Below, one piece after another: positions 21,813 through 33,536 of a DNA stretch of 64,000 nucleotides. Within the stretch, counting starts at the first letter, position 1. Each line of letters opens with the position of its first letter. Location: assembly GCA_039707655.1 (NCBI GenBank), contig CM077672.1, positions 458,096,390 through 458,160,389 on the forward strand, in the 5' to 3' direction. The translations under genes and the position numbers were made by a program. The notes under the pieces were generated by a model that worked only from the letters and a program-made list of their open reading frames with translations, was not told the origin of the DNA and ran no database searches. The stretch comes from Elymus sibiricus (lineage: Eukaryota; Streptophyta; Magnoliopsida; Poales; Poaceae).

Positions 21813-24800
21813 CTGCTCGCGGCGCCGGCCGGAGTAAAGTTCCGGATGAGGCCCTTCACCAGCTCCGGCGAGCGCATCGTGCACGGTTTGGTCCGTGCGC
21901 CTCACACGGCCAACCCGGCCGGCTGCAGCGCTGCGCCGAGCGCGGACGTCGCCTGCCCCGCGGGCTGCCTCGTCGTCCCTTTCGGCACACTGCGCATCTT
22001 TGTCGCGCTCGTCCCCGGCATGTTTCCCAGTGGGGTGCGCAGCTTCGCCGACTCCCCCGTCCCCGTTGGCTGCGCCGTCTCCGACGACGTCGCGGCTCTC
22101 TGCGTCCGCGCGGAAGTGCTAACCATCGGCACTAGCGCCGGCTCCCCGCGCGACAAGGAGAAGGCCGCCGCCGCGGCTGCGGCTCCGCCATGCCGGGCCG
22201 ACCCGCTCCGCGAGACGATCCGGAGTCTACAGGCCCCCATCACGCCCGACGCCGACGCGGCGGCTGCCGCGGCTCAGCTCAACGAAGACCGCCAGCATCT
22301 GCTGGTCGAGGACACGGAGCTCGCGGCAACGCGGCGCCGGCTGGAGTCCGCCCAGCGAGAGTACGACAGCGCCCACGGCTTCACGCCGGCCGCCACCGAG
22401 CCCAGCCGGGTCGCAGAGGTGCGGATCCGTGGGGGCGCAATCGGCCGTGCACTAGGCGCAGGCCGGCCCGTCTACGACACCCCCGTCAAGAACATGCGCG
22501 CGGCGCAGGCGGCCATGGCAGATCTCGAATTCCTGGAGGGCGAGGAGTTGCAGCAGCAGCAGCAGCGAATCCGCGACCTCATCGCCGCGGCGAACGAGCA
22601 ACAGCAGCACTTCGACCCGGTCCAGCCATCCGCCTCCGCCTCAGGAAAAACCGGAGACCCGGAGAGGGCCCTCCGGGACGCGCGGCAGACGTCCTCGCAC
22701 GCCACTAGCGTGAGCCGCTCTGGCCGGCACCGGTCCGGTCGGAGCCGGCATAACCGCGCCACCACTGCTGGAGACGGCAACGCTGGTGAGACGGCCGGCG
22801 ACAGCCGGGTTCAGCAGCCGAAGCCCCCCGTGCGGCCGGCTCGGCGGCCCGAGCCGGCCCCGGAAGCTCCTCCCCCCCCGCGGTCCCGCGGCTGATCGGC
22901 TCGGTCCCCGTGGTCCCGTGGCTGACCGACTCGGCCCCCGCGAGCCCTACGACGAAAGCGACGCCCGTCACCGCATCGACCAGCTGGCGCGCTCCACGGC
23001 CCTGGAGGAGGAGAGCTCTGTCGGCCCGGCGTGCTTTGGCCCCCGCATTCACGAGGAGCCCTTCCCCAAAGGCTTCTCGCTGCCCCGCGACTCCCCAAAG
23101 TACACCGGCACCACCAAGCCGGAGGACTGGCTGACCGACTACACCACGGTTGTCGGCATAGCCGGCGGCAACCGGCGCGTGACCGTGCGGTACGTCCCCC
23201 TCATGCTGCTCGGCTCGGCCCGGACGTGGCTTAACAGCCTCCGAGCCGGTAGCGTGAACTCCTGGCTGGATTTCGAAGACGCATTCATACGCAACTTCAC
23301 CAGCACCTACAAGCGTCCCGGCAAGCCTCGCCAGCTCTCCATGTGCGTCCAGAAGTCGGGCGAGCCCCTTCGCGATTTCCTCACGCGGTGGACGGAGCTC
23401 CACAACTCCTGCAAGGGCGTCCACGAGGTCTAGGCCATCCAGTACTTCATCGATGGATGCCTAGACGGCACTCTGGTCAAGCATCGGCTGGTGTGCGACG
23501 AGCCGGAGACCCTGGCGGAGCTCATGGCCGTGGCGGACAAGTACGCTACGGCCGACTCCGCGATGAATGTGAAGGTCACGATCGACGCGGACGGCAAGCT
23601 CCTCCCGGCCCAGCCGGCTCCTCCCAAGCCGGCTGGCGACAACAACCCGCGCCGGCAAGACAACAACAACAGCAACAACAACGGCAAGCGCCGGAACGAC
23701 CAGCAAGCGCCCCGCTACGACAACCGGTAGGTCGCCACGGTGGAAGGGGACCAGCCGGCTGAGGCTCCAGCCAGCGCTCGCGCACCGGCAAGGCCGCCTA
23801 GCAGCCTAACCTGTCCTTCGAGCAGATGCTCGACGCCCCCTGCAAGCACCACAGTGGCGCGAAGCCATCGACGCACACGCTCAGGCAGTGCAGTTTCACC
23901 CAGCGCTTGTTGAAGGGCAACCTTCCACCCCTGCCACCCGGAGCCGGCCCGCAGCAGCCACCGCTTCCCCCGCCCCCGCCGCCACCCGGCGCCCTCGCAG
24001 ATAACCCTTTCCGGCGCCCGGACACGTCCTACGTCGTCTTCACCAGCGAGGGGGACGACAAGCACGCCAAGCGCAAGCACGCGGCCGAGGTGAACGCCGT
24101 CGTCCCCCCGGTTCCCCAGTACATGCATTGGTCCGACCGGCCGGTGAGCTGGACCCGGGAGGACCACCCGGCCGTCATGCCCAAGCCGGGTGGCTAAGCC
24201 CTTGTGCTCGACCCCACCTTCGTCTCCGAGAAGCGCACCTGCCGCTTTTCGCGGGTGCTGATCGACGGCGGCAGCAGCATCAACATCCTGTACCGCGACA
24301 CCATGACCAAGCTCGGTATCGAGACGCGACAGCTGGAGCCGACCCGGACAGTGTTCCACGGCATCGTGCCGGGTCTCTCCTGCTCTCCGATCGACCGGAT
24401 CCGGCTTGACGTCCTGTTCGGCTCCAGCAGCCATTTCCGCCGCGAGCCGATCTGGTTCGAGGTGGTCGACCTGGCCAGCCCCTACCACGTGCTGCTAGGC
24501 TGGCCCGCGATGGCCAAATTCATGGCGGTCCCCCACTACGCCTACCTGAAATTGAAGATGCCGGGTCCCAAGGGCCTCATCACCGTCGTCGGCGACTACA
24601 AGAAGTCCCTCGAGTGCGCCAAAGCCGGCTCCCAGCTAGCCGAGTCGCTGGTCATCGCCGAGGAGAGGCGCCAGCTCGACCGGATCATGGCACTGGCTAG
24701 CGCACAGCCGGCCGTGCCGACTCCGCCCAAGCCGGCCGCCGACGAGGCCTCCTTCAAGCCGGCCAAAGACACGAAGAGGGTCCCGCTCAACCCGGCCGAC

Positions 24801-24851
24801 CCCGGCTCCAGCAAGTACGTCGTCGTGGGCACCGGCCTCGACAGCAAATAG
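21807..24851 (+). pseudogene. Gypsy B gag-protease
   Basis: The first ATG, at 21807, overlaps the primer-binding site, and ATG 21846 is an equally possible start. The 5' third is Ala/Arg-rich. The gag core lies at 23080-23420 (TTKPEDWLTDYTTVVGIAGG, GSARTWLNSL, FIRNFTSTYKRPG, LRDFLTRWTELH). The protease at 24255-24300 reads VLIDGGSSINILYRDTM, the same D-G-G-S type as in Gypsy A. The frame shifts near 22.9 kb and 23.8 kb and carries stops at 23431 (TAG), 23728 (TAG), 24195 (TAA) and 24849 (TAG). Gln is the likely original residue at the three TAG sites. A CAG-rich stretch around 22550 encodes a short poly-Gln run. Confidence 0.85.
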
Positions 24852-27800
24852 GAAGGCGAGCTCGTCGATTTCCTCCGTGAGAATCAGGATATCTTCGCAT
24901 GGTCTCCAAAAGACATGCCAGGTGTCCCGAGGGAATTCGCCGAGCACAAACTTCATGTCCGCAAGGACGCCAAGCCTGTCCGACAGCCGCTACGCCGCTT
25001 CTCCTCGCCGCTTCTCCGAGGAGAAGCGAAGAACCATCGGTGAAGAGATCGCCCGGCTGCTCAAAGCCGGGTTCATCATGGAAGTATTCCACCCCGAGTG
25101 GCTGGCCAATCCAGTCCTCGTCCTGAAGAAGAATGGCACCTGGCGCATGTGCATCGACTACACCAGCCTGAACAAGGCATGCCCCAAAGACCCGTTCGCT
25201 CTGCCCCGGATCGACCAAGTCATCGACTCCACAGCCGGCTGCGAGCTCCTGTCCTTCCTGGACGCCTACTCCGGCTACCACCAGATCAAGCTGGACCCGG
25301 CCGACGCCCTCAAGACGTCCTTCATCACGCCCTTTGGGGTGTATTGCTACATCACCATGTCGTTCGGCTTGAAGAATGCCGGCACCACCTTCCAGCGCTG
25401 CATGCAAAAATGCCTGCTGCCCCAACTCGGCAGAAATGTGCACATCTACGTCGATGACATCGTGGTGAAAACCAAGCAGCACCTCACGCTCCTGGCCGAC
25501 CTCAAGGAGACCTTCGCCAACCTGCGCCGGTTCCAAATCAAGCTCAACCCGGAGAAATGCATCTTCGGCGTGCCGGCTGGCCAGCTCCTCGGCTTCCTCG
25601 TCTCGGCGCGCGGCATTGAAGCCAACCCGGAGAAGATCAAGGCAATCGAGCGCATGCGCAAGCCGACCCGGCTGCGCGACGTCCAGAAGTTCACCGGCTG
25701 CTTGGCCTCTCTCAGCCGGTTTGTCAGCCGGCTGGGAGAGAGGGCCCTGCCCCTGTATCAGCTGATGAAGAAGACGACGGCGTTCAGTGGAGCGACCAAG
25801 CGGACGAAGCTTTCCGCGACCTCAAGCGCATGCTATCCACCGCACCCGTCCTGGCCGCGCCGGCTGAGAAAGAGCCACTCCTGCTGTACATCGCCGCCAC
25901 CTCCCGTGCGGTCAGCACGGTGCTGGTCGTCGAGCGCCCTGAGGAGGGCAAGGTGCAGCCGGTCCAGCGACCAGTGTACTTCCTGAGCGAGGTGCTCTCC
26001 GCCTCCAAGCAGAACTACCCCCACTACTAGAAGATGTGCTACGGCATGTACCTTGCCGCCAAGAAGCTGAGGCAGTATTTCCAGGAGCACACCATTACCG
26101 TGATGAGCACGGCCCCCATCGGCGAGATCATGGGCTGCCGGGATGCCTCTGGCTGGGTGGCCAAGTAGGCCATCGAGCTAGCCGGCCACACGATCCTCTA
26201 CGAGCCCCGCACCACCATCAAGTCCCAAGCGCTGGCCGACTTCGTCGTCGACTGGACCGAGACCCAGTACCTGCCGCCGGCGCCCGAGTCGACTCACTGG
26301 CGCATGCACTTCGACAGCTCCAAGATGCGTAACGGCTTGGGAGCCGGCATTGTGCTGTCTTCCCCCAAGAACGACCGGCTGCGGTACGTCCTGCAGATCC
26401 ATTTCGCCGCCTCCAACAACGTGGCCGAGTATGAAGCTCTCGTGCACGGTCTCTGGCTGGCCAGGGAGATCGGCATCCGGCGCATCCTCTGCTACGGCGA
26501 CTCGGACCTGGTAGTGCAGCAAGTTTCCGGCGACTGGGACGCCAAAGACGCCAACATGGCCAGCTACCGCTTCCTGGTGCAGCAACTCTCCGGCGGGTTC
26601 GACGGTTGCGAGTTCCTCCATGTCCCACGCGCGGACAACGAAGCAGCCGACGCCTGGCCAAAGTGGGCTCCATCCGGCAAGCCATCCCGTCCGGCGTCTC
26701 CCTCGAGCACCTACGGAAGCCGTCCATCAAGCCGTCTCTCGAGTCGGAATCCATCTTCGTCCCGGACGACCCTGACGCGCCCCCACCCGACCCTGGAGTT
26801 CCCGGCTCTAGCTCGGGGGCTGCCGGCTCCGGCTCGGGGACTGCCGGCTCCAGCTCGGGGGCTGCCGGCCCAAGCTCGGGGACTGCCGGCTCCGGCTCGG
26901 GGGCTGCCGGCCCAATCTCGGGGACTGCCGGCTCCGGCTCGGAGGCTGCCGTCCCGGATCCCATCCCGGCGGCCGTCCTCACGGTGGTGACGGCGCCGTC
27001 CTGGGCTCAGCCGATCCTCGCCTTCTTGGAAGACGGCGACCTTCCCATCGACGAGACTGAAGCCCGACAAGTGCAGCGGCGCGCGTCCGCCTATAGCATC
27101 ATCAAACGCGAGCTCGTCAAACGCAGCACGACTGGCGTGTTCCAGCGCTGCGTCGAGCAGGACAAAGGGATCGAGATCCTCCTCGACATCCACCAGGGTG
27201 AGTGCGGGCACCACGCCGCCTCGAGATCCCTGGTGGCCAAAGCTTTCCGCCACGGGTTCTACTGGCCCACGGCCCTGCAAGACGCCGAGGAGCTGGTCCT
27301 CAAGTGCGAGGGCTGCCAACGCTTCAGCAAGCGCAGCCACCAGCCGGCAACAGCCCTCCAAACCATCCCGATCACATGGCCCTTTGCCGTCTGGGGGCTC
27401 GACATGGTGGGGCCCTTCAAGACCGCCCGAGGCGGCATGACACATCTGCTGGTCGCTGTCAACAAGTTCACCAAGTGGATCGAGGCGAGACCGATCAAGA
27501 AGCTCGACGGGCCCACGGCCGTCCGATTCATCAAGGATATCGCGGTCCACTACGGCGTTCCCCACAGCATCATCACGGACAACGGCACCAACTTCGCCAA
27601 AGGTGCGCTGGCCCAGTACTGCTCTGCATCCAGCATCCGGCTCGACTTGGCCTCCGTCGCACATCCCCAGTCGAACGGCCAGGTCGAGCGGGCAAACGGC
27701 CTCATCCTAGCCGGCATCAAGCCGCGACTCGTCGAGCCACTCGTGCGCTCACCCGGCAGCTGGCTCGACGAGCTGCCGGCCGTCCTCTGGAGTCTCCGGA

Positions 27801-28270
27801 TGACACCAAACTGCTCCACCGGGTTCACCCCGTTCTTCCTCGTCTACGGAGCCGAAGCAATCATTCCAACCGACGTCGAGTTCGACTCGCCCCGGGTGAC
27901 CATGTACACAGAAGCCGAGGCAAGAGAAGCACGCGAAGACGGCGTCGACCTGCTTGAGGAGGCGCGCCTCCTGGCCCTCAGCCGGTCAGCCATCTACCAA
28001 CAAGGCCTGCGCCACTACCACAGCAAGAAGATCAAACCCTTCGCATTCCGCGAGGGCGACCTCGTGCTCCGGCTCGTCCAGCGGACAGCCGGCCAGCACA
28101 AGCTGGCCTCCCCCTGGGAGGGCCCCTTCATCGTCAGCAAGGCTCTCTGCGACCGGAACGCGTACTACCTCATCGACGCGCAGAAGCCGAGCAAGCGCAA
28201 GCGAGATGCAGCCGGCGAGGAGTCCAGCCAGCCTTGGAACGCGGAGCTCCTCCGTCCGTTTTACAGTTGA
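24852..28270 (+). pseudogene. Gypsy B reverse transcriptase, RNase H, integrase
   Basis: RT begins ELVDFLRENQDIFAW and shows LPRIDQVIDSTAGCELLSFL and HIYVDDIVVKTK. Frames change near 25010, 25795 and 26660, and TAG stops occur at 26028 (expected Gln) and 26166 (expected Trp). RNase H (MHFDSSKMRNGLGAGI, ASNNVAEYEALVHGL) is followed by a 7-residue repeat linker (see 26802-26948). Integrase has the finger GECGHHAASRS / CEGCQRFS and the DMVGPF, TDNGTNF and QVERANG catalytic motifs, then a basic C-terminus ending WNAELLRPFYS. The integrase part is a single open frame from 26606 to 28270. The rest is broken. Confidence 0.9.
26802..26948 (+). repeat. Seven 21-bp tandem repeats coding a Gly/Ser linker
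   Basis: Units of CCGGCTCCGGCTCGGGGACTG type alternate GGGGGCTG and GGGGACTG ends. They encode heptads GSSSGAA / GSGSGTA between RNase H and the integrase finger. The same CTGCCGGCTCGGGGGCT string occurs in non-coding DNA of this element at about 28355 and 28437. Confidence 0.9.
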
Positions 28271-29018
28271 ACTCATGCATGTATGTATCACCACCTTTTG
28301 GATTTAATGAAAGCAGGAAGCCCCCCCGTTCTCGTTTCTCCCGCCGAGTCGGCACTGCCGGCTCGGGGGCTTCCTTTTCCGTTTTACTCTGTGTCTATGC
28401 ACCTCCCCATTTTTCGATTCTCCCGCCGAGTCGGCGCTGCCGGCTCGGGGGCTAGCCGGCTAGACCGCGCCTCGCTATTTTTCCTTAAGTCCATTTCGAA
28501 GCGTACGAACCGCCAAAGCCCTCTCTTCGCTAGCCACAGCCGGCTCCCGGCTGTCCGGTCGGCAAGAGCCAAAGGCCGCAAGCATCGTCACGCGAGAACG
28601 GCTAAGGAGGAGGGCCCGGCTCGGCCAACCCGGCACAACCCTCCCTCTCTCACTAATTCGCCGCACGACCGGCTGCGCGCCAGGCGGCTTCGCCGCCTGC
28701 CGCCAGCCGGCCCAGTGGGTGTTTCGCTCGCGCTCAACGTCTGGAAAAGCCTAAGTATTGTACGTCCGCTCTCAAAGCCGAATCCCTGTCCTAGCCACAG
28801 TCCGCAACCCGGCTGTCCGGCTAGCGGGAAGGAAGCTCGGAGAAGAGACAAACAAGAAAAGGCCCAAGGCCGAACAGCAAACAATGAAATCGCATGCAAA
28901 ATTTATATACAGCAAAGGCCCGCGGCCGCAAGTTCATTACATCGAACTACACCCCCAGTGGGTGGACCTGCCACCTAACTAAGTTTGAGTACAGGAAAGA
29001 TAAAAAAGGAAAAGAAGC
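28271..29018. other. Spacer between convergent integrase and antisense gene of Gypsy B
   Basis: There is no supported ORF. It holds a direct repeat of about 35 bp (28338-28374 and 28420-28453; GCCGAGTCGGCRCTGCCGGC followed by TCGGGGGCT). Two copies of the CACCCACTGGG motif, read on the minus strand, lie near 28715 and 28955. The latter is about 60 bp past the antisense-gene stop and could belong to its 3' end. Confidence 0.5.
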
Positions 29019-32000
29019 CTAAGCGGCGCCCACGTTGGCTCCAGTCGGTGCCGGCTCGGCTGAGGTGGATGCGGCCGCCGGGTCGGGTCCGGGGCTCTCC
29101 GGCCTATCAGTCGTGGCGGCGTCATCCTGGCCGGCCTCGTCGTCAGCATAGGCCCCCGTCTCGGCCGAGCTGCCGTCCGAATCGTTCAGCAGCAAGCCGA
29201 ACTCGTCGGCAGGGAGCTCCTCGCCGTCCTCCGTCTGCTCCAGGACTAACTCGTCGTACGGGGCGAACGACGCCAGATAACTGGCCCGCCCGGCGATTCG
29301 CTGCGCCCGCACCGCCAAGTCCTCCTTTGCGCCGGCTCGCTGTGCCGCCAGACGGTCGAGGTCCACGCCCGGATACCAAGACACGACGAAGCGCAGCGCC
29401 GTCTCCGCTCCGGCGCGGGCCACGGAGGCCCTCCACGCGCCGAGTCGCTCTACCCCGGCCTCCAGCCATCGCGCCAGCCGGGTGACGCTGTTCGGCACCA
29501 CCGCACTCGGCCAGAGGCTGCTCGCCATGCCCATCCCGGCCTCGAACAGGCGGTGCATGTGCCCCTCCACGGCTCGAAGGCGGGCCTCGCAGGCAAGGAT
29601 GATCTCCGAGAGGCTCCAGGTGGCGTAAACGTCGATCTCCGCCCCTGTCGCGCGCAGGTCCGCCCGGTGGGTATACACAGCCGCGTCGGCCGCCTCCTGT
29701 GTCTCCGGGAAGACTCCTGGCAAAGGAAGGAATCAAATCAGTCAAAGAAAGCAACTTGCCGGCTACGCCAGCCGGACCAAAGAAAAGATAGCACTTACGG
29801 GCGAAGGTCTCGTCGAGGTGCTGTGCCTCGCCCAGCATCCCGTTCTCCCGTATGGCCGACGCGTGAGCCTGGGCCTCGAGATCCCTCTCGAGCTGGGCGA
29901 TCCTCCTATCGGCGTCTGCCAGCTCCTCGGCCGCCTTGCCGCGCTCCTCCGCCAGCCGGCCCAGTTCTGCCTGGTGGGCATCCTTCGTCTTGGCCTTCTC
30001 GGCCGCCAGCCGGTCCACCTCGGCCCGGAGCCGGTCGCGGTCAGCAACGGCGCGATCGCGCTGCTCGCCGGCTTCGGCAAGCCGGCCTCGGAGGCCTGGC
30101 ACCTCGGTCGCGTCGGCTGCGCGACAGGGTTCCCGGTCAGATGCCGGAAGCAAAGATTAGAAGAAAAAGACAAAGCTCTAAGATTCGACCCGGCTGCTCC
30201 GCAGTCCGGCCCGAATCTCGGGGGCTACACCCAGTGGGTACGCTGGCGCGCCCCCACTGAAGGCATGCAAGGCGTACCTTGGACCCGGTGCAGCTCCTCT
30301 TCCTTGGCGGCGAGCTGGGTTTTGGCCTCACGGAACCGCTCCCGAAGCCGGTTGTACGCGCTGGCCCGCAGGTCGTACAGATGCTGCGCGCAAACATAAG
30401 ATTGGAATAACGCAAAGGACAAGCTATAAGATTCGATCCGGATGCTCCGCAGCCCGGCCGAACCTCGGGGGCTACACCCAGTGGGTGCGCTGGCGCGCCC
30501 CCACTGATTCAGCAACCAAGACAAGCAGAGAAGAAAGAACTCACCGCAATCGCCTGCTCCAGCTGCCGCGCCGCCTCCTGCTCTTCCCGGACGAAGGCCT
30601 GTCGGCGCTCGCTCCGACCACGAAGCTGCGAGCGCAAGGCATTTGCCGCGTCGTCCTCCCGGGTTCGCGGCCCGACCACAACCTCGCCGGAGCTCGCCCA
30701 CGGCTGCTGGATCGCGGTCCCGGCACCGGATCCGCTTCCACCCGGCCGCTCGAAGTTTGCGGCGGCTTGGGGCGGCACGACCACCAGGGTACCGGCGTCC
30801 CCGGTCACGGCCTCCGGGGCCGGCGTTGGCTGCGCTCGGCCGGATGGCGCGGAGTCCGCTTCGCGCCCCCTCCCGTCGCCCTCGCCTCCTCCTGCCGGGT
30901 CGGCCCGGGGCGGCGTGTCTACGACGATGTTCTCATCGACGTCCGACTCGCCGTCGGCCGGCTCCGTCCGCCCCTCTGGCTCGCCCGCTCCCTCCGGCTG
31001 CGGCTCGATGATCGTCACCGCCGGCGCCGAGCCCCTCTCCATCTCCGGCCAGGACGGGTCCGCAGTGATCCTGGCCCGCTTCGCGGAGGCCCTCTCCCAC
31101 GCGTGGGCCGAGGCCTCCTCCATCGCTTTCTCGGCCTCCGCCCGGTCCCGCCAGGCAGCGCTCGTCGTAGCGTCAAGGTCCTCCTCCGCGGTCCGGCCCG
31201 GCTCGCGGTCGATGGCGCTGCTCCGGGTCTTCCTCCAGACGGCCTCGCCTGCCGCGGCCTCTGTCGCCGCCACCGCCAAGTCAAGAGCCGACCTGTACAC
31301 AGCAAGCTTATCACCACGAAGGCACAAGCGAGAAATCAGAAATAAGACAAGAGACACTTACCCAATGACCGTCGGGAGCTCCCGCCTCGGCCCCACGGAC
31401 GGGGCGAGCCGGCGCTTCTTCTTTACGACGGCCCTCTCGCGCGCCGGCCCCCCCGCCGGGCGCTTCGCGGCCGGCCTCGCCTCGACCGCCTCCTTCCCAT
31501 GCGGCCGGCTTCCGGCCGCCGCCGCGCGGGCTAGTCCGGAGCCGGCCGTCTTCCGCAGCCGTCTTGGTGGGTCGACGCTGGCGTCCTCCCCGGCCGAGGG
31601 CGCTGCACCGTGGGCACCGGTCAGGCCCTCCTCGTCGTCATCCGGCCAGTCGCGCAGAAGATCTGGAGGCGGAGACTTACCCGCATTCCGCGACCCGCCG
31701 GCCGCGGCGTCGGCCAGGCGCGCTTCGACCGCCCCCTCCTCCGCCTCGGCGCCGGCCTCCTCCACGTCCGAGTCGGGCAGGTCGGCCAGCAAGATCTGGG
31801 GATTCGGCCCGTCGTGATTCCGCTGGCTGGCGAATAGCTGCGGCCCTCCCGCGGCGTCAGGGCATAAGAATAACGTCGAAGCGGCAAAAAATAAAGACCA
31901 GGGACTCACCGCCGGCGCCGGGTTCCCTCGATGATAGGGCTCCTTCCCGAAGCTCCACCCTTCCTCCTTCAACCGGCCTTGGAGATGTAGTTCACCCGTT

Positions 32001-32790
32001 GGGCGATCCCGGCCGGCGTCAGCTCCTTGGTCGACATCCGGGTCGGGTCGTGCCGGCCGTTCATGTCGCAGATCCGGTGTGCCCGGCGCTGCAGCGGCAA
32101 CACCCGGCGGGCGATGAAGGCCGCGATAAGGTCGGCCGGCTTCAGCCCCTCGCGATCCGTCATCTCCCTGACCCGGCGGCAGATGTTCACCATCTCCTGC
32201 GGCGGCTTCTTGGGGCAGTAGCCCCAGTTCGGCTTCTCGAGCGGCGGCGCGTCGACGAAGGGCGGAAGGTTGATGACGTCCACCGCCGGGTCGGCGTTCC
32301 GGACGTAGAAGAACGTCGTCTGCCACTTCTTTGCCGAGTCCTCGAGGGGCAGCTTGGGAAACGGCCCGTTCGGCCGGCCGGTGACCACCGCTGCCCCGTA
32401 GTCGGACATGACGCCGGCCGATGCCCCCTGCTGCTTGAGGAAGAACATCTTGCCCCACAACTCCACATTCGGCAGCATGCCGAGGTAGCCCTCGCAAAGC
32501 GTGGCGAAGCCGGCAACCTGCAGCACGGCGTTGGCGCCGAGGTGATGCGGCTGCAGCCCGAAGAAATCAAGGAAAGCGCGGAAGAAAAGACTCGCGGGGA
32601 GGCCGAGCCCGCGCTCGAAATGAGAATAGAAAACGACATGCTCGCCCGCCCGCGGTTGCGGCACCCTCTCCGAGCCGGGCGCGCGCGCGACCAACGCCTC
32701 CGCCGGCGGCAGCCGCTTCGTGCGATGAAGGTAGCGGATGTTCTGCTCGGTCATGATGGAGCCCTCCCAAGAGCCTTTCGGCAGCGCCAT
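29019..32790 (-). pseudogene. Antisense accessory gene of Gypsy B (Transposase_28-like, coiled coil)
   Basis: Minus-strand gene opposite to gag-pol. Proposed exons are 32790-31910, about 31837-31372, 31292-30545, 30383-30278, 30116-29799 and 29716-29019, with good GT/AG borders. The start ATG at 32790 lies about 220 bp downstream of a TATA box. Exon 1 shows HFERGLGLPASLFFRAFLDF and further blocks matching the Gypsy A gene, assigned to PF04195. Exons 2-3 are acidic and basic linkers including VKKKRR, a possible nuclear signal. Exon 5 is a strong coiled coil (AEKAKTKDAHQAELGRLAEE). Exon 6 carries RLGAWRASVARAGAETALRF, equivalent to the C-terminal block of the Gypsy A gene. A one-base deletion near 31977 breaks exon 1, and otherwise the exons are open. 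Function is unknown. Confidence 0.8.
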
Positions 32791-33008
32791 TGGAGGGCTC
32801 TACGGGCGTCGAGATGCGGCGATGGAGAAGAAGAGGAAGAAAGAGCGGCGCGCTGCGAGCTTCGGGTCGCGGTGCGCAGCAGCAGGCGCGGGCAAGGCGC
32901 GCGACGGCGGCAGCACTTCGCTCGGGCACGACGGAGAAGAAGCAGAAGCGGAGGAGAAGCGAGGGGCGGGGCTGCGCGCGTGAGTGTTTCCGTCGCACTC
33001 TCCCCCTC

Positions 33009-33019
33009 TCATTTATAAC
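33009..33019 (-). promoter_or_regulatory. TATA box of the Gypsy B antisense gene
   Basis: Minus-strand GGTTATAAATGAG, about 220 bp upstream of the first ATG and inside the element, not in the LTR. It is followed by a GA/CT-rich leader, which suggests an internal promoter separate from the LTR promoter. Confidence 0.6.
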
Positions 33020-33523
33020 CACGAAGAGAACGTGGGAGAGTGGGATCGTTTGCGCCCACGATCCCCACTCCCCCGCACCGCGCGCGCACGATCCCCACGC
33101 ACATTAACTGCGCGGGGAAGCGCAATCGCCAAGGGCCGCCGCAGTAAATCCCTCGCGCGCGGGCCGAGGGCGCGTCGTGGCGGGCCCGGTCCGCAGTCAC
33201 GTCCCGTCGGGCGCGTGGGCTGGCAGGCCTCGCCCCCGCAGCGGGGCTGCACGTGGCGGTCCGTCAAGCCGCGGCGGGCGCGAATCGCCGTGCAAAGCAA
33301 GACTCGCCTGGCGGGCGTTTCCGTTTCCCGCCCGGGCCGGGGTGCCGCGACCCGGTTTCCGGAAGCCGGCCCCCAGCGGGTGTTCCCGGCGTCTGCTGCC
33401 GCATTGCCGGCAAGCGGCCAGGCGAAGCCGCCCGGCCGGACTCCGGCACTTCATCAACAAACCGGCTCCTCAGGGGGGTAAGCTGCGAAGGCCCCCCTGC
33501 CTGAAGCCGGCGAACCTTCACAG
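33020..33523. other. GC-rich spacer before the 3' LTR of Gypsy B
   Basis: It sits upstream of the antisense-gene promoter and has no ORF with recognisable content. It is very GC-rich, with frequent GCCGGC and CCCGCC strings. Confidence 0.5.
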
Positions 33524-33536
33524 CTTAGGGGACTAC
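33524..33536 (+). other. Polypurine tract of Gypsy B
   Basis: TTAGGGGACTAC immediately before the 3' LTR start TGTCGGGGGG. It is short and interrupted by CT but correctly placed. Confidence 0.6.

Noticed and set aside
22190..22708. Arg-rich alternative-frame ORF over Gypsy B gag
   Set aside because: It shadows the gag frame in GC-rich DNA, with no motif.
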